Of a stretch of 64,000 nucleotides of DNA, positions 7,100 to 15,452 are shown piece by piece. Numbering within the stretch: position 1 is the stretch's first letter; every line of letters begins with the position of its first letter. Source of the DNA: Paenibacillus sp. R14(2021) (GTDB taxonomy: Bacteria > Bacillota > Bacilli > Paenibacillales > Paenibacillaceae); assembly GCF_019431355.1 (NCBI RefSeq), contig NZ_CP080269.1:3624501-3688500 (forward strand), written 5' to 3'. The notes under the pieces were generated by a model. The model did no database searches, was not told where the DNA came from, and saw only the letters and a program-made list of their open reading frames with translations. The translations under genes were made by a program, and so were the position numbers.

Positions 7100-8632
7100 T
7101 TAGCGGCCGACAACGCCGGTTCCGTTAATCAGTTTTTCAAGCAATTGATCGAAGGTGGTCATGAAACGGGCAGCTGCGCCGTACGCGTGCTGATATTTCA
7201 CCAAGTCCGACATTTCCTCGTCGAGAGAAACGCCGCTGACGGCCTGACGATTGCTGTCGACCTGCTCGGTCTGTGCAGTGGAATTCTGATATTGTCGCAA
7301 GGCTTCTTGGGATTGTACGCCCAATGCGCCTACCATGGAGCTGTAAAAGTTGTTGATTGTTGCCTCGGAGATTCCATTCCCGGTTGCACTCTGGTCAAAG
7401 GTGAATTTCACTTCGTTCAGCCCGGACATCAGCAAGGCCAGACTGTTATTACCTACGACAACTGTACTTGTTCCACCCGTAGTAGTGGTGCGCATGGAAG
7501 TGGCGATATTGTTCGTGTCACTTGTTATGTTGGCATTTAACTGCATGCTCGCGGCTGTAAAACCCGTCGCCCCAGCCTTAAATGTAAAGAAGTCATCTGC
7601 GCCTGTGGCTGGATTGCCCATGGTATAACCAAGTTTATGAAGTCCGTTAATCCCTTGGACGGTCATCGTCGTTGCCGTCGCAAGCGGCGTCGTCGTCCCG
7701 GGAAGGACGGAGCCCGCAGGAACGGTCACCTGGATATTTCCCGTAGCCAGCGTATTCGCCAGCGTATCCAGCTGTTTAACATAATCTGCGACATAGACAT
7801 CCCGCGATGTAATCATGCCAAACACTTCGCCGCTGTTGAGATCGCCGGTCTGAAAAGCCGCCTCCAGCGCCGCCGGTGTAAGCGGAGTAACTGTATCGCC
7901 GGCTACCAGGTTCGTGCCGCCCATGGAAATGTTATAGCCTTCCGGCGCCTGCGTCACGTTAATGTTGACGATCTGGGAGAGCTTGTCCGTAAGGAGGTCA
8001 CGCTGGTCTCGAAGATCGTTGGCATCGTCTCCGAGCGATTCGATGCGCCGGATTTGCGTATTCAACGAAGAAATCGTGTTGATATACGTATTGGCTTCCG
8101 TTGCCTTCACGTCGATGCTGCTCGTCAAATCGGCGCTTAAATCCTGCATTTGCTTGCTGGTCTGATTGAAAGAGTCTGTCAACGCAAGCGCGGTTTCGCG
8201 GACGATTTTGCGGCCGGTTACGTTCTCGGGATCCTTACTGAGATCCGACCAAGCCTGGTAGAACTTGTCCATAACGGTTCGAATACCGGAATCCGAGGGT
8301 TCGTTTACGATGGATTCCAGTTTGTTCAGCGTATCGGATTGGACGGACCAAGCGCCGAGATATTTGCTTTGGTTGCGGAACTGGTCATCCAAGAACGAAG
8401 TCCGAACGCGATTGATGGCGGTTGCTTCGACGCCCGTACCCAGCTGCCCGGCCGAAGTAGAACGGTTTATGCCGAAGGCCTCCATCGGCCTGGCCGCCGT
8501 CATCGTGACACGCTGGCGCGAATACCCCTCCGTGTTTGCATTTGATATATTGTGACCTACCGTATTAATGGAGGTTTGCTGTGCAAACAGACTTCGTTTT
8601 GCCGTCTCAATCGAATGGAATGTCGATGTCAT
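7100..8632 (-). CDS. flgK: FlgK hook-associated protein 1
   Basis: A 510-residue protein of the hook-filament junction. The N-terminal SLFAQQTSINTVGHNISNAN is the FlgE/FlgK rod-like motif. It is followed by NTEGYSRQRV and, at the C-terminus, VSLDEEMSDLVKYQHAYGAA, both diagnostic for FlgK. The middle region (~310-430) is the variable outer domain. The ATG has AGGAGG-type spacing. It lies between flgN, its export chaperone, and flgL, its filament-side partner. Confidence 0.95.
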   Translation of the reverse strand: MTSTFHSIETAKRSLFAQQTSINTVGHNISNANTEGYSRQRVTMTAARPMEAFGINRSTSAGQLGTGVEATAINRVRTSFLDDQFRNQSKYLGAWSVQSDTLNKLESIVNEPSDSGIRTVMDKFYQAWSDLSKDPENVTGRKIVRETALALTDSFNQTSKQMQDLSADLTSSIDVKATEANTYINTISSLNTQIRRIESLGDDANDLRDQRDLLTDKLSQIVNINVTQAPEGYNISMGGTNLVAGDTVTPLTPAALEAAFQTGDLNSGEVFGMITSRDVYVADYVKQLDTLANTLATGNIQVTVPAGSVLPGTTTPLATATTMTVQGINGLHKLGYTMGNPATGADDFFTFKAGATGFTAASMQLNANITSDTNNIATSMRTTTTGGTSTVVVGNNSLALLMSGLNEVKFTFDQSATGNGISEATINNFYSSMVGALGVQSQEALRQYQNSTAQTEQVDSNRQAVSGVSLDEEMSDLVKYQHAYGAAARFMTTFDQLLEKLINGTGVVGR

Positions 8633-8643
8633 TGAATTGCCTC

Positions 8644-9144
8644 CTAACCTCTTGTATCGAATGCGCTGCTTCTGGACGATTGGTAGCCAGCGCTTTGCGG
8701 GTGCTGATAAGTGACGTCATTGCTAGGATCCTCAACCATTAAATCGATCGAGTAGTCGATGAACTTCAGCGATTGCTCAATTAACTGCTGATTCAGCTGA
8801 TTGACCTTCTGGAGCTCTTCAAGCGAATCCCGAAGCACCGCGTGAAGCTCCGTAAGTCGTAATTTCTCTTGAGGCGACGTGACCGTCCGAATCATTTCCG
8901 TAATTTTGCCGCCCTTGTAACGAAGCATGCCAAGACTCGAAAAATATTGTCCCGACAGTCTCATCCGCTGCTGCTCCAGCTCCTCCGCCCGCTTCAGAAG
9001 CTTCCGTTCCTTCTGCATCGTGGCATTTAACTGATCCACCTTATTGCCAACAAGATAGGGCGTTTTCTCTCTGGCCAGCGCAAGCAGCTGCACATAGATG
9101 TCCGCTTGCTCTTCCAGCGTTGCGATTATCGTCTCCACGATCAT
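8644..9144 (-). CDS. flgN: FlgN export chaperone for FlgK/FlgL
   Basis: A 166-residue protein, nearly all helical with coiled-coil heptads (LLKRAEELEQQRMRLSGQ), as expected for FlgN, the cytoplasmic chaperone of the hook-associated proteins. The N-terminus IATLEEQADIYVQLLALA and the position between flgM and flgK support the call. The last ~25 residues are Ser/Gln-rich and probably disordered. Confidence 0.88.
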   Translation of the reverse strand: MIVETIIATLEEQADIYVQLLALAREKTPYLVGNKVDQLNATMQKERKLLKRAEELEQQRMRLSGQYFSSLGMLRYKGGKITEMIRTVTSPQEKLRLTELHAVLRDSLEELQKVNQLNQQLIEQSLKFIDYSIDLMVEDPSNDVTYQHPQSAGYQSSRSSAFDTRG

Positions 9145-9154
9145 GGCTGCTCAC

Positions 9155-9433
9155 CTATTCTTGTTTATGATTTTTCAAAAAGGGCAGCAGCTTCTCGGCG
9201 ATCTTGCCGGATTCCACATGGTACGAGCCCGAGCTCACGGATTGCTTAAGTTCATCGATCAGCTTCGTTCTATTCGGGTCACTCACGCGGCTGTAAGACA
9301 GCATTTCTTGCGCTTCCGCGGAAATCTGTACCTCGTCCGTCTTCTTCTTGCGGCCGAGCGCGCCCGCTTGCTGATCGCTTTGCTTCTGATACGGATTAAC
9401 CGCGTTGATCCGCTGCGTATGATTGATTTTCAC
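9155..9433 (-). CDS. flgM: Anti-sigma factor FlgM
   Basis: A 92-residue protein with VKINHTQRINAVNPYQKQ at its N-terminus and the FlgM core DEVQISAEAQEMLSYSRV. FlgM binds SigD and holds late flagellar transcription until the hook is finished. The start is taken at a GTG (9433) with GGAGGG six bases upstream; the in-frame ATG at 9457 lies before that ribosome site and is unlikely. It is the first gene after a near-perfect SigD promoter, giving the usual autoregulated loop. Confidence 0.92.
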   Translation of the reverse strand: MKINHTQRINAVNPYQKQSDQQAGALGRKKKTDEVQISAEAQEMLSYSRVSDPNRTKLIDELKQSVSSGSYHVESGKIAEKLLPFLKNHKQE

Positions 9434-9481
9434 TTTAATCCCTCCAAACAATTTCAAAAAACCGATTCGCTGTTACACCTA

Positions 9482-9508
9482 TTATCGGCATTTCCACTCA
9501 ATTATTTA
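9482..9508 (-). promoter_or_regulatory. SigD promoter of the flgM-flgN-flgK-flgL-fliW-csrA operon
   Basis: The minus strand shows TAAA, exactly 15 bases, then GCCGATAA. This differs from the consensus TAAA-N15-GCCGATAT by one base. It lies 49 bases upstream of the flgM GTG. Confidence 0.88.
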
Positions 9509-9531
9509 TAGATAAGTACGCGAATATAGAA

Positions 9532-9571
9532 CACCCGGCATTTGGACGTCAAAAGTCCGCTTTGCCGGGTG
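9532..9571 (-). terminator. Probable terminator of the yvyF-like gene
   Basis: The arms CACCCGGCA and TGCCGGGTG form a stem with an inner GGAC/GTCC helix. On the minus strand it is followed by TTCTATATT. It separates the yvyF-like gene from the flgM promoter. Confidence 0.65.
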
Positions 9572-9584
9572 CTTGTCATGTGTA

Positions 9585-10013
9585 TTATTTGCGGTTATTG
9601 CGGTCCATGATTCGATACGCAGATGCTGCTGATGATGACAGCTTCTCCGACTCTTTCGTTTCCTTCTCTTGCTGCGCGATGGTCTTCGGCGTGTTCACCT
9701 CATGGAGCAGCTTAGCTCTGCAGCTGTCGCACTTCGTATTCTCCCGAATCAACGTGCCGCACATCTCGCACGGATACATGAGATTTGGAGCGCCGACCAG
9801 CGAAATCCGGCCTTCTTTAATAAATTTAGTAATTTGCTTAATCGTTACTCCCGTTGCGTCTGCGAGCTCGTTGATATGAGCACCTTTATTTTTCCTAAGG
9901 TAATCTGCGCATATTGTATACTCGTTGTCGATGGCTTTAATGCATGCGGGACAAACATCGCGGAAGTTTTTGGCGTAAAGTTTGCCGCAGCGCGGACAGT
10001 TATCGAGTTCCAT
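9585..10013 (-). CDS. YvyF-like flagellar-region zinc-ribbon/HTH protein
   Basis: A 142-residue protein. An N-terminal zinc ribbon (CPRCGKLY..CPACIK) is followed by a helix-turn-helix-like segment (INELADATGVTIKQITKFIKEGRIS) and a second zinc ribbon (CEMCGTLI..CDSCRAKL). This arrangement is that of the YvyF family found between comF and flgM in Firmicutes. It has been considered a flagellar regulatory protein, but the role is not firmly known. The C-terminal 30 residues are charged and probably flexible. A hairpin terminator follows. Confidence 0.85.
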   Translation of the reverse strand: MELDNCPRCGKLYAKNFRDVCPACIKAIDNEYTICADYLRKNKGAHINELADATGVTIKQITKFIKEGRISLVGAPNLMYPCEMCGTLIRENTKCDSCRAKLLHEVNTPKTIAQQEKETKESEKLSSSAASAYRIMDRNNRK

Positions 10014-10187
10014 TATTCCATGCTCCCTTCCAGGCAGCCAATCTAGCCGATATGTGACTCCATATTAACTCATAAATGGACAAAATTCACCATAATTTTT
10101 TGAGGGGAACGAGCAGCAAGAGCATAACCGTAGGAAGCCCGGTGAAATCGCTTAACCGGTTTGTGCGGGCAATTTCCAGCGCATGCA

Positions 10188-11018
10188 CTAGGATCGGGCC
10201 AGCGTTAGGCTGTAGATTTCAACGTGTAAAGCAGGATTTTCAAGATTGATAGATTCGAAAAGCGTTCGCGCGCAGGCATGGACCGTGCTTCCTGTCGTGT
10301 AAATATCGTCGATCAGCAGCAGCCTTACGACATGCGATTGCACAGAGGCGGACTTGCTCTTCTTGATCGTCGCCAGCATGTCACGGAGCGATTCGGCATC
10401 TGCCTGGAATAAATGTAGCGTGTCGCGCAGACGCGCCCCTCTCGTCTTCGAGCTCTGCTTGCTGCTGTGACGCGTGCGGCGAAGCACATCATGAAGCGGA
10501 ATAAGCGCTGCCTGAGCCAGATAAGCGCCGAGCCGCTCGGCTTGGTTAAAGCCGCGTTCAAGCAGACGATCTTCGCTCACCGGCACCGGAATAATCGCAT
10601 CCGGCTGAAAAGGACTCCGGCTCTGAATCGCCGCTTCAGCAGCCAAAGCGCGATAGGCCGCATACAGCATCTGACCGAGCACCGGCGCCAGAGCCTCATG
10701 ACCCCGGTACTTATACAGCGCCAGCCATTCGCGAATCTTGGCATCGTATCGCACGGCCGAACGATTGACGATGCGGTCCGCTTGCGGGCGTCGGATGCAG
10801 TCAGGACAGTGCTCCGGTCGCCCGCAGACTGGGCAGCGAATATAAGCAATCCACGGAATGCCCCGATAACACGCGCGGCACAAGGCTGAGAAGAGCCCCT
10901 CCTGCCCCTTGCCGCAGCTGCTTCCGCAGATGAGGCAGGCTCCTGAGCTTGGCGAGAGAAGCGAAGTGAGAGCGGGCAACCCCTGGCAGATCGAACGCCA
11001 ATAGATACGGATGGACAA
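10188..11018 (-). CDS. comFC: ComFC competence protein (phosphoribosyltransferase-like)
   Basis: A 276-residue protein. The N-terminus has a zinc-binding CLICGSSC..CRACY and CPVCGRPEHCPDC pattern, the middle carries YDAKIREWLALYKYRG, and the C-terminus carries the PRPP-binding loop LLLIDDIYTTGST. In naturally competent bacteria ComFC/ComF is a cytoplasmic protein needed for DNA uptake. The start is a TTG at 11018; the G-rich tract upstream could act as the ribosome site. The first 440 bases lie within an open extension of comFA in another frame. Without the extended comFA frame, the TTG follows the comFA core by only a few codons. Confidence 0.9.
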   Translation of the reverse strand: MSIRIYWRSICQGLPALTSLLSPSSGACLICGSSCGKGQEGLFSALCRACYRGIPWIAYIRCPVCGRPEHCPDCIRRPQADRIVNRSAVRYDAKIREWLALYKYRGHEALAPVLGQMLYAAYRALAAEAAIQSRSPFQPDAIIPVPVSEDRLLERGFNQAERLGAYLAQAALIPLHDVLRRTRHSSKQSSKTRGARLRDTLHLFQADAESLRDMLATIKKSKSASVQSHVVRLLLIDDIYTTGSTVHACARTLFESINLENPALHVEIYSLTLARS

Positions 11019-13186
11019 TCGGATTCCCCCCCTTTCTTCGGAAGCAAATAACCTTGCCGTCTCGCAATCCGGTTCATGCCGCGAATTTGAGCGATTGCGG
11101 ATTGCTGGGCGCGCGTCCGGACAGCGGCGCAGAAGTATACGCTGCCTGCCGGGTCCTCGCTGGACCTGCCGGCGCGTCCCGCCATTTGAATTAACGAAGC
11201 ATCGTCGAACAGCCTGCCGTCTGCATCTAGGATGAACACATCGCTCCTCGGCACCGTAACGCCCCGCTCCAGAATGGTCGTCGTCACGAGGAGCCGGATG
11301 GTTCGATCACGAAACTGCTGTACTTTGGCCGTCCGATCCGGGTCTTGCGATGATGTTCCCCCGATGGGTAGGGCGGGAAAAAGCTGCCGCAGCCGTGCTG
11401 CGAGCGGCTCTACCTCGCGGATCTGCTGCACGAACACGAAGAGCTGCGCGCCGCGGGCGATCGACCTCCGGAGCGCTGCCGATAAGCCGCGGGGCAAGCC
11501 GCACTGCGCCAGCAGTTTCCTTACAGGCGGAATTCGAAGCTGTACCGGCACGGGGAGCGGATGTCTGTGAAACCGTACCGGTACGCGGACATGCGGCAGG
11601 CGGCCGGATCGGGCCTGCGAGCGCAGCTCGGCTGGAGGCGTTGCGGACAGCAGCATGTTGACGCCCTGCGGCTTGCACGCATGGCTTGCCGCGAATTGCA
11701 GCATGGGGTCCCCATGATAAGGAAAAGCGTCGATCACATCAATAATGACAAGCTCGAAGCCTTCTCGGAATCGAAAAAGCTGATGTGTCGTCGCAAGCGT
11801 AATGTCACCTTGATCCCAGCGCTGCGGACTTCCACCGTAAAGGGTGACGACGGCAGCATCAGGAAATGCTTTGCGAATGCGCGGATCCAGCTCGAGCACA
11901 ACATCCCGTCTAGGCGTTGCGATGAGCGCTCGCCCGCCGCCGGATAGACATGCCGCGACGAGCGGGAAAATCATTTCCGTTTTGCCCGCTCCGGTGACCG
12001 CCCAGAGCAGGAAACGGCGGCTGTCGTTCCCTCGGTCCGCAGGCGCGGCCATATAGGCCAGCGCCGCGGAGGCTGCCGCCGTTTGGGCGGGGCTAAGGTT
12101 CCAGGCCGCCAGGCTTGGGAGGGCGGGCGGTTGAGAGCCCTGTTCCGCGCTGCGCGTGAGAGAATAAGAGCCTGGCGCCGCGGGTTGGCCGGCGCCGCCG
12201 GCACAGCTCGCGCCGCTCACCGCGGCGGGGCTCGGCGTGCCGAGAATGAGCAGGCCGCATTCCCGGCTGCGGCCCATCGCGAGGCATGCCTCGCAGTACG
12301 CGCATGCGCGGCCGCACGCGGCGCATGGCGTGCGGCGCATGCGCGCCATGCCGCTGCCGCAGCGCTGGCAGCGGAGCCGCGGGCGCGGCCTCGCGCCCAG
12401 CAGCGCTTGCAGCCACCGCAGCAGCCGGGGCTGCGGCTGCGGGGCGACCGCGCCGCCCAGGCGCAGCCGGCCGAGCAGCGCGGCCAGCTGAAGCGCGGGT
12501 GCCCACGCGCTCCAAGATGCCGCCGCTTCGCCGGCCGGCCCGGCCGCGCCCGCGGCCTCGAGCAGGGCGAGCGCTTCGCTGCTAAGCAGCGCTCGTCCCT
12601 GCAGCAGCGCAGCGACGCGGCCAGCACGCGCCGCCAGCGCCCGCGCGCCCGCGGCATTCGCGCCGGGCACGGCCGCGCCTGGCACATGCTTCGCATGTGC
12701 ATCCTGCTGCCGAGAAACGGGCAGCCCCATGCGGGCGTCGCCCGCCCAAGCCTCGCTGACCAGGCGCTGAAGCACGCCGCCAAGCTTCTTCACAAGCTCG
12801 GCCTCCGCTTTTTCCTTCTCGCTTCCTCCGTTATTACCGTGTCCATCTCTCTCTCCGTTATCGCGCCGTCCCTCGCCTTCTTCTAGACTTGAGCTCCTTA
12901 CTCCGGCTTTTTCTTTGCCCCTCCCCTCGCCTTCGTTCCCATCCAATTCCTTGGCACGTCCGCCTTCTGGCCAACGTTCTACGATCTGCAAGGCATGTCC
13001 AAGCGGAATCGGCTCCGACCAAGTGACGATCGTCAGCCCCAGCTCAGCTGCCGTAGCACCTACCGCTGCACCGACTGCTTCACGATAATGCCGATCCAGC
13101 CAGTAGGCATAATCGACCTCGGGGACCATCGTCCAGAACGCCTTTGAACCTTCCTTCGTCCCCGCTGCATACACGACAACCTTCAT
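10577..13186 (-). CDS. comFA: ComFA-like DNA-uptake helicase, with odd motif II and run-on C-terminus
   Basis: An 869-residue DEAD-type ATPase that in relatives drives transforming DNA into the cytoplasm. It has a four-cysteine zinc region (~residue 265-300, RCQRCGSG..CAACGRACAYCEAC), Walker A VTGAGKTE (~400), ATPRRDVVLEL, SATPP, ILERGVTVPRSDVFILD and QMAGRAGRS. Motif II reads DVIDAFP instead of the usual DEVDAFP. Residues ~100-265 are an alanine-rich, GC-rich expansion. Family homology ends near MNRIARRQGYLLPKK; the frame then runs ~150 more codons inside comFC without similarity to anything I know. The ATG at 13186 is preferred over 13219 because AAGGGAG lies 11 bases upstream. Confidence 0.82.
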   Translation of the reverse strand: MKVVVYAAGTKEGSKAFWTMVPEVDYAYWLDRHYREAVGAAVGATAAELGLTIVTWSEPIPLGHALQIVERWPEGGRAKELDGNEGEGRGKEKAGVRSSSLEEGEGRRDNGERDGHGNNGGSEKEKAEAELVKKLGGVLQRLVSEAWAGDARMGLPVSRQQDAHAKHVPGAAVPGANAAGARALAARAGRVAALLQGRALLSSEALALLEAAGAAGPAGEAAASWSAWAPALQLAALLGRLRLGGAVAPQPQPRLLRWLQALLGARPRPRLRCQRCGSGMARMRRTPCAACGRACAYCEACLAMGRSRECGLLILGTPSPAAVSGASCAGGAGQPAAPGSYSLTRSAEQGSQPPALPSLAAWNLSPAQTAAASAALAYMAAPADRGNDSRRFLLWAVTGAGKTEMIFPLVAACLSGGGRALIATPRRDVVLELDPRIRKAFPDAAVVTLYGGSPQRWDQGDITLATTHQLFRFREGFELVIIDVIDAFPYHGDPMLQFAASHACKPQGVNMLLSATPPAELRSQARSGRLPHVRVPVRFHRHPLPVPVQLRIPPVRKLLAQCGLPRGLSAALRRSIARGAQLFVFVQQIREVEPLAARLRQLFPALPIGGTSSQDPDRTAKVQQFRDRTIRLLVTTTILERGVTVPRSDVFILDADGRLFDDASLIQMAGRAGRSSEDPAGSVYFCAAVRTRAQQSAIAQIRGMNRIARRQGYLLPKKGGESDCPSVSIGVRSARGCPLSLRFSRQAQEPASSAEAAAARGRRGSSQPCAARVIGAFRGLLIFAAQSAGDRSTVLTASDARKRTASSIVRPCDTMPRFANGWRCISTGVMRLWRRCSVRCCMRPIALWLLKRRFRAGVLFSRMRLFRCR

Positions 13187-13283
13187 GGCAATGCTTTCTC
13201 CCTTCGTCATTCGAATCATTCGCTGCGACGGGCTTTACTTGGATCTGCTTTCCCCCGCATCGCTCCCATTCACCCGAAAAACC

Positions 13284-13331
13284 AAAAAAGCACACCCATA
13301 ACCGCCTTCCGGCGGTCATTCGGGTGTGCTT
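13284..13331 (-). terminator. Rho-independent terminator upstream of comFA
   Basis: The outer arms AGCACACCC and GGGTGTGCT enclose an inner CCGCC/GGCGG hairpin; six T follow on the minus strand. It ends the transcript of the gene at 13443-14111. No other gene is visible between comFA and that gene. Confidence 0.82.
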
Positions 13332-13442
13332 CACTCGCTATCATATGCAGTTGTATAAATTATACATCGCCCTCCATCCGCTGCGCAATCCATCTTCCTC
13401 GGGTCTGTGACGCACGCACTTCATTCCCCGTGCTCAATTCCA

Positions 13443-14111
13443 TCAGAAGGGCAGCTTCGACAAATCCGCCGGATCCCGCAAATCAATCAGCACCGCATGC
13501 TCCTTCACCGAAACAACGCCTTCCGCCTGCAGCATCCAGAGCAAATGCGTCGGTTCAAGCGATTTGCCGGCCGGACCCGACATGCCTTTCTTACCTTGCA
13601 TCAGCCTTTTCATCGAGCGGCCCGGCTGCTGTTCCCCTGGTTCTGCAGCTTGCTGCCCCATTGCGGTGTCATCCTGCCTGCTGCCCCATTTCCCGCGAAA
13701 ACGTTGCCATTTTGCTTGACCCGCATCATTTGAATTCGAACTAACCGGCTCTGCGCTCGTTGCTGGCGCCCCTTCGTTCATCTGATCATCACCAGCCGAA
13801 TGCTTATCGCTATGTCCCGCAGTTGAATGATAATGCACATCCATGTTTTGCTTAGCAAAGCACCTGACAATATGGATCGTCTCGTCCTCCGACCCGCTGT
13901 CCACCACGGTCACCTTCACCTCCGTGCCCGTGAGATGCGAGAAGCGTCGAAGGGAACGCATATACCACTCCATCTGATGCCCCTCGTTGCCTGCAATCAG
14001 CACATAATGCTTCGCGCTTCGCACACGTCCCCGCCGCAGGGCGGAATAAACATGGATGACGATGACAGCCAAGGCGTAACAGCCCAAAATCCCCGCTAAT
14101 ACCGGAATCAA
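13443..14111 (-). CDS. Small membrane-anchored protein with glycosyltransferase-like fold fragment
   Basis: About 222 residues from a TTG start with AAAGGAGG eight bases upstream; a longer ATG frame to 14204 lacks such a site. One N-terminal transmembrane helix (residues ~1-25, LIPVLAGILGCYALAVIVI) is followed by KHYVLIAGNEGHQMEWYMRS and VTVVDSGSEDETIHIV, which resemble the nucleotide-sugar-binding start of GT2 glycosyltransferases. No DXD or acceptor half follows; instead there is a low-complexity linker rich in Ser, Ala and Gln. The C-terminus ends VLIDLRDPADLSKLPF. Function not recognised. It lies alone between two terminators. Confidence 0.6.
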   Translation of the reverse strand: MIPVLAGILGCYALAVIVIHVYSALRRGRVRSAKHYVLIAGNEGHQMEWYMRSLRRFSHLTGTEVKVTVVDSGSEDETIHIVRCFAKQNMDVHYHSTAGHSDKHSAGDDQMNEGAPATSAEPVSSNSNDAGQAKWQRFRGKWGSRQDDTAMGQQAAEPGEQQPGRSMKRLMQGKKGMSGPAGKSLEPTHLLWMLQAEGVVSVKEHAVLIDLRDPADLSKLPF

Positions 14112-14239
14112 GGCAGCCACCTCCTTTTTTGTGACATCATATGCCGAGCAGCGCCCAGAGGTGACGGACAAACAGAGAAACAGCTCATTGTCCGCGTTCC
14201 GCACGGGTCAATTTTTAAAGCAAGCAGCACCCACATAAC

Positions 14240-14276
14240 AAAAAAGGCCGATCGTGAGCGCATCACGAATCAGCCT
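14240..14276 (-). terminator. Terminator of the sigma/anti-sigma/multi-TM2 unit
   Basis: The imperfect stem AGGCTGATTCGTGA / TCACGATCGGCCT is followed by six T on the minus strand, 13 bases after the stop of the multi-TM2 gene. Confidence 0.72.
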
Positions 14277-14288
14277 GCCTGCTACGAT

Positions 14289-15446
14289 TTACAAATCAGC
14301 ACGTTGCTGCCCCGTTCCATCCGCCCCGCTCTTCGCACCAGGCCCGGCCAGCAGCTTGATGCCTGCTCCGATCAGCAGCAGCGCCGTCAGCCCGGTCTTG
14401 AAATAATACCGAAGGTTAATGTAAGGCAGCCAATCTCCCATGATCCGCTGTAGATATTCAAGCACTACACGGTCAGCGATGTAGTAAAGGCCAAGCCCCA
14501 TAAGCCCGATGCCGAGCCACTTCTGCCGGTGCAGCAGCCAATCGACGATCGGCACATCCCTGAGCATTTCCCCATTGTTGTAACGCGACTGCTGCTGCAG
14601 CGAGTCGAAGAAGGCAAAACACCACAGCAGAGGCACCATGAACAGAAACAACGATAATTGCAGCACGTCCAGCAGATAGATCGACAGGAGGAAGCCCGCC
14701 ATCAGCTGCAGCCCCCTGTTCGGCAATCCCAGATACATATGTCCCGCTCCCGGCAAAATCGACAGCACCGTCGCCATCCAGCGGCTGCGCTTGCCCCCGC
14801 CGTGCCGATGCTCATCCCAATCGTCCAGAATGGACCGATCCTGCAGCGCTTCTCCGCTTTGCTTCAGCCCGACGAGGCGAATCGCATCGAACATCGCGTA
14901 GAGCCAAATGATCGGCAGCGCCAGCAGGAACGTGAGAAAGCCCGGCTGATCCGCAAGAACGGCAACGAATACAATCATCGCGAGCAGACCGAAGAACCCG
15001 ATCATGAGGCTCATGCCGCGCTGCATCAGTCCCAGCTGAAGATGGCCGAGCCCGGGAATAAAGGACAACAGAATCGTAAAGAACCGCTCGCTCGCATCGT
15101 CGCGTACCGGCTGCCGGATGCCGGTTTGATAGAACCGCTCATCGCCCATCGACATCGGCTGCTGGAGCTGCGGCCCGAACGATTGACTCGCCTGCGTGCT
15201 GCCGCCGCTGCGTACGAGATAAATGATGAGATCGAGCATATTAATCGCCCAGATCACGAAGGAGAAGAACATTCCCGCGAACAGAAAATCTTCCTCCCTG
15301 CTCGACATTCCTACTGCCAGTGCCATAAACAAGCTCATTACACAGAGGATGAGATATAGGATGCCGCGGCCTTTGCGCCCCACGGCTATATGGCCGATGC
15401 CCGGGAAGAAGCCGAGGAACAAGGTCAATACCGGATTTTTTACCAC
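14289..15446 (-). CDS. Multi-TM2-domain membrane protein
   Basis: A 385-residue polytopic membrane protein with about ten hydrophobic segments. Three related units start with a PG-hydrophobic-GH motif followed by a short turn and RG: FFPGIGHIAVGRKGRG (~13), FIPGLGHLQLGLMQRG (~130) and ILPGAGHMYLGLPNRG (~228). This is the TM2-domain pattern, repeated. The start is a GTG with AAGGAG nine bases upstream; that AAGGAG overlaps the stop of the anti-sigma gene. Function unknown. The tight link to an ECF sigma/anti-sigma pair suggests a role in envelope sensing or response, but that is inference. Confidence 0.7.
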   Translation of the reverse strand: MVKNPVLTLFLGFFPGIGHIAVGRKGRGILYLILCVMSLFMALAVGMSSREEDFLFAGMFFSFVIWAINMLDLIIYLVRSGGSTQASQSFGPQLQQPMSMGDERFYQTGIRQPVRDDASERFFTILLSFIPGLGHLQLGLMQRGMSLMIGFFGLLAMIVFVAVLADQPGFLTFLLALPIIWLYAMFDAIRLVGLKQSGEALQDRSILDDWDEHRHGGGKRSRWMATVLSILPGAGHMYLGLPNRGLQLMAGFLLSIYLLDVLQLSLFLFMVPLLWCFAFFDSLQQQSRYNNGEMLRDVPIVDWLLHRQKWLGIGLMGLGLYYIADRVVLEYLQRIMGDWLPYINLRYYFKTGLTALLLIGAGIKLLAGPGAKSGADGTGQQRADL

Positions 15447-15452
15447 GTACGA

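Noticed and set aside
12083..12886. Several long Ala/Arg-rich frames on both strands within comFA
   Set aside because: They are products of the very high GC of the insertion, where stop codons are rare in all frames. None has a ribosome site or known domain.
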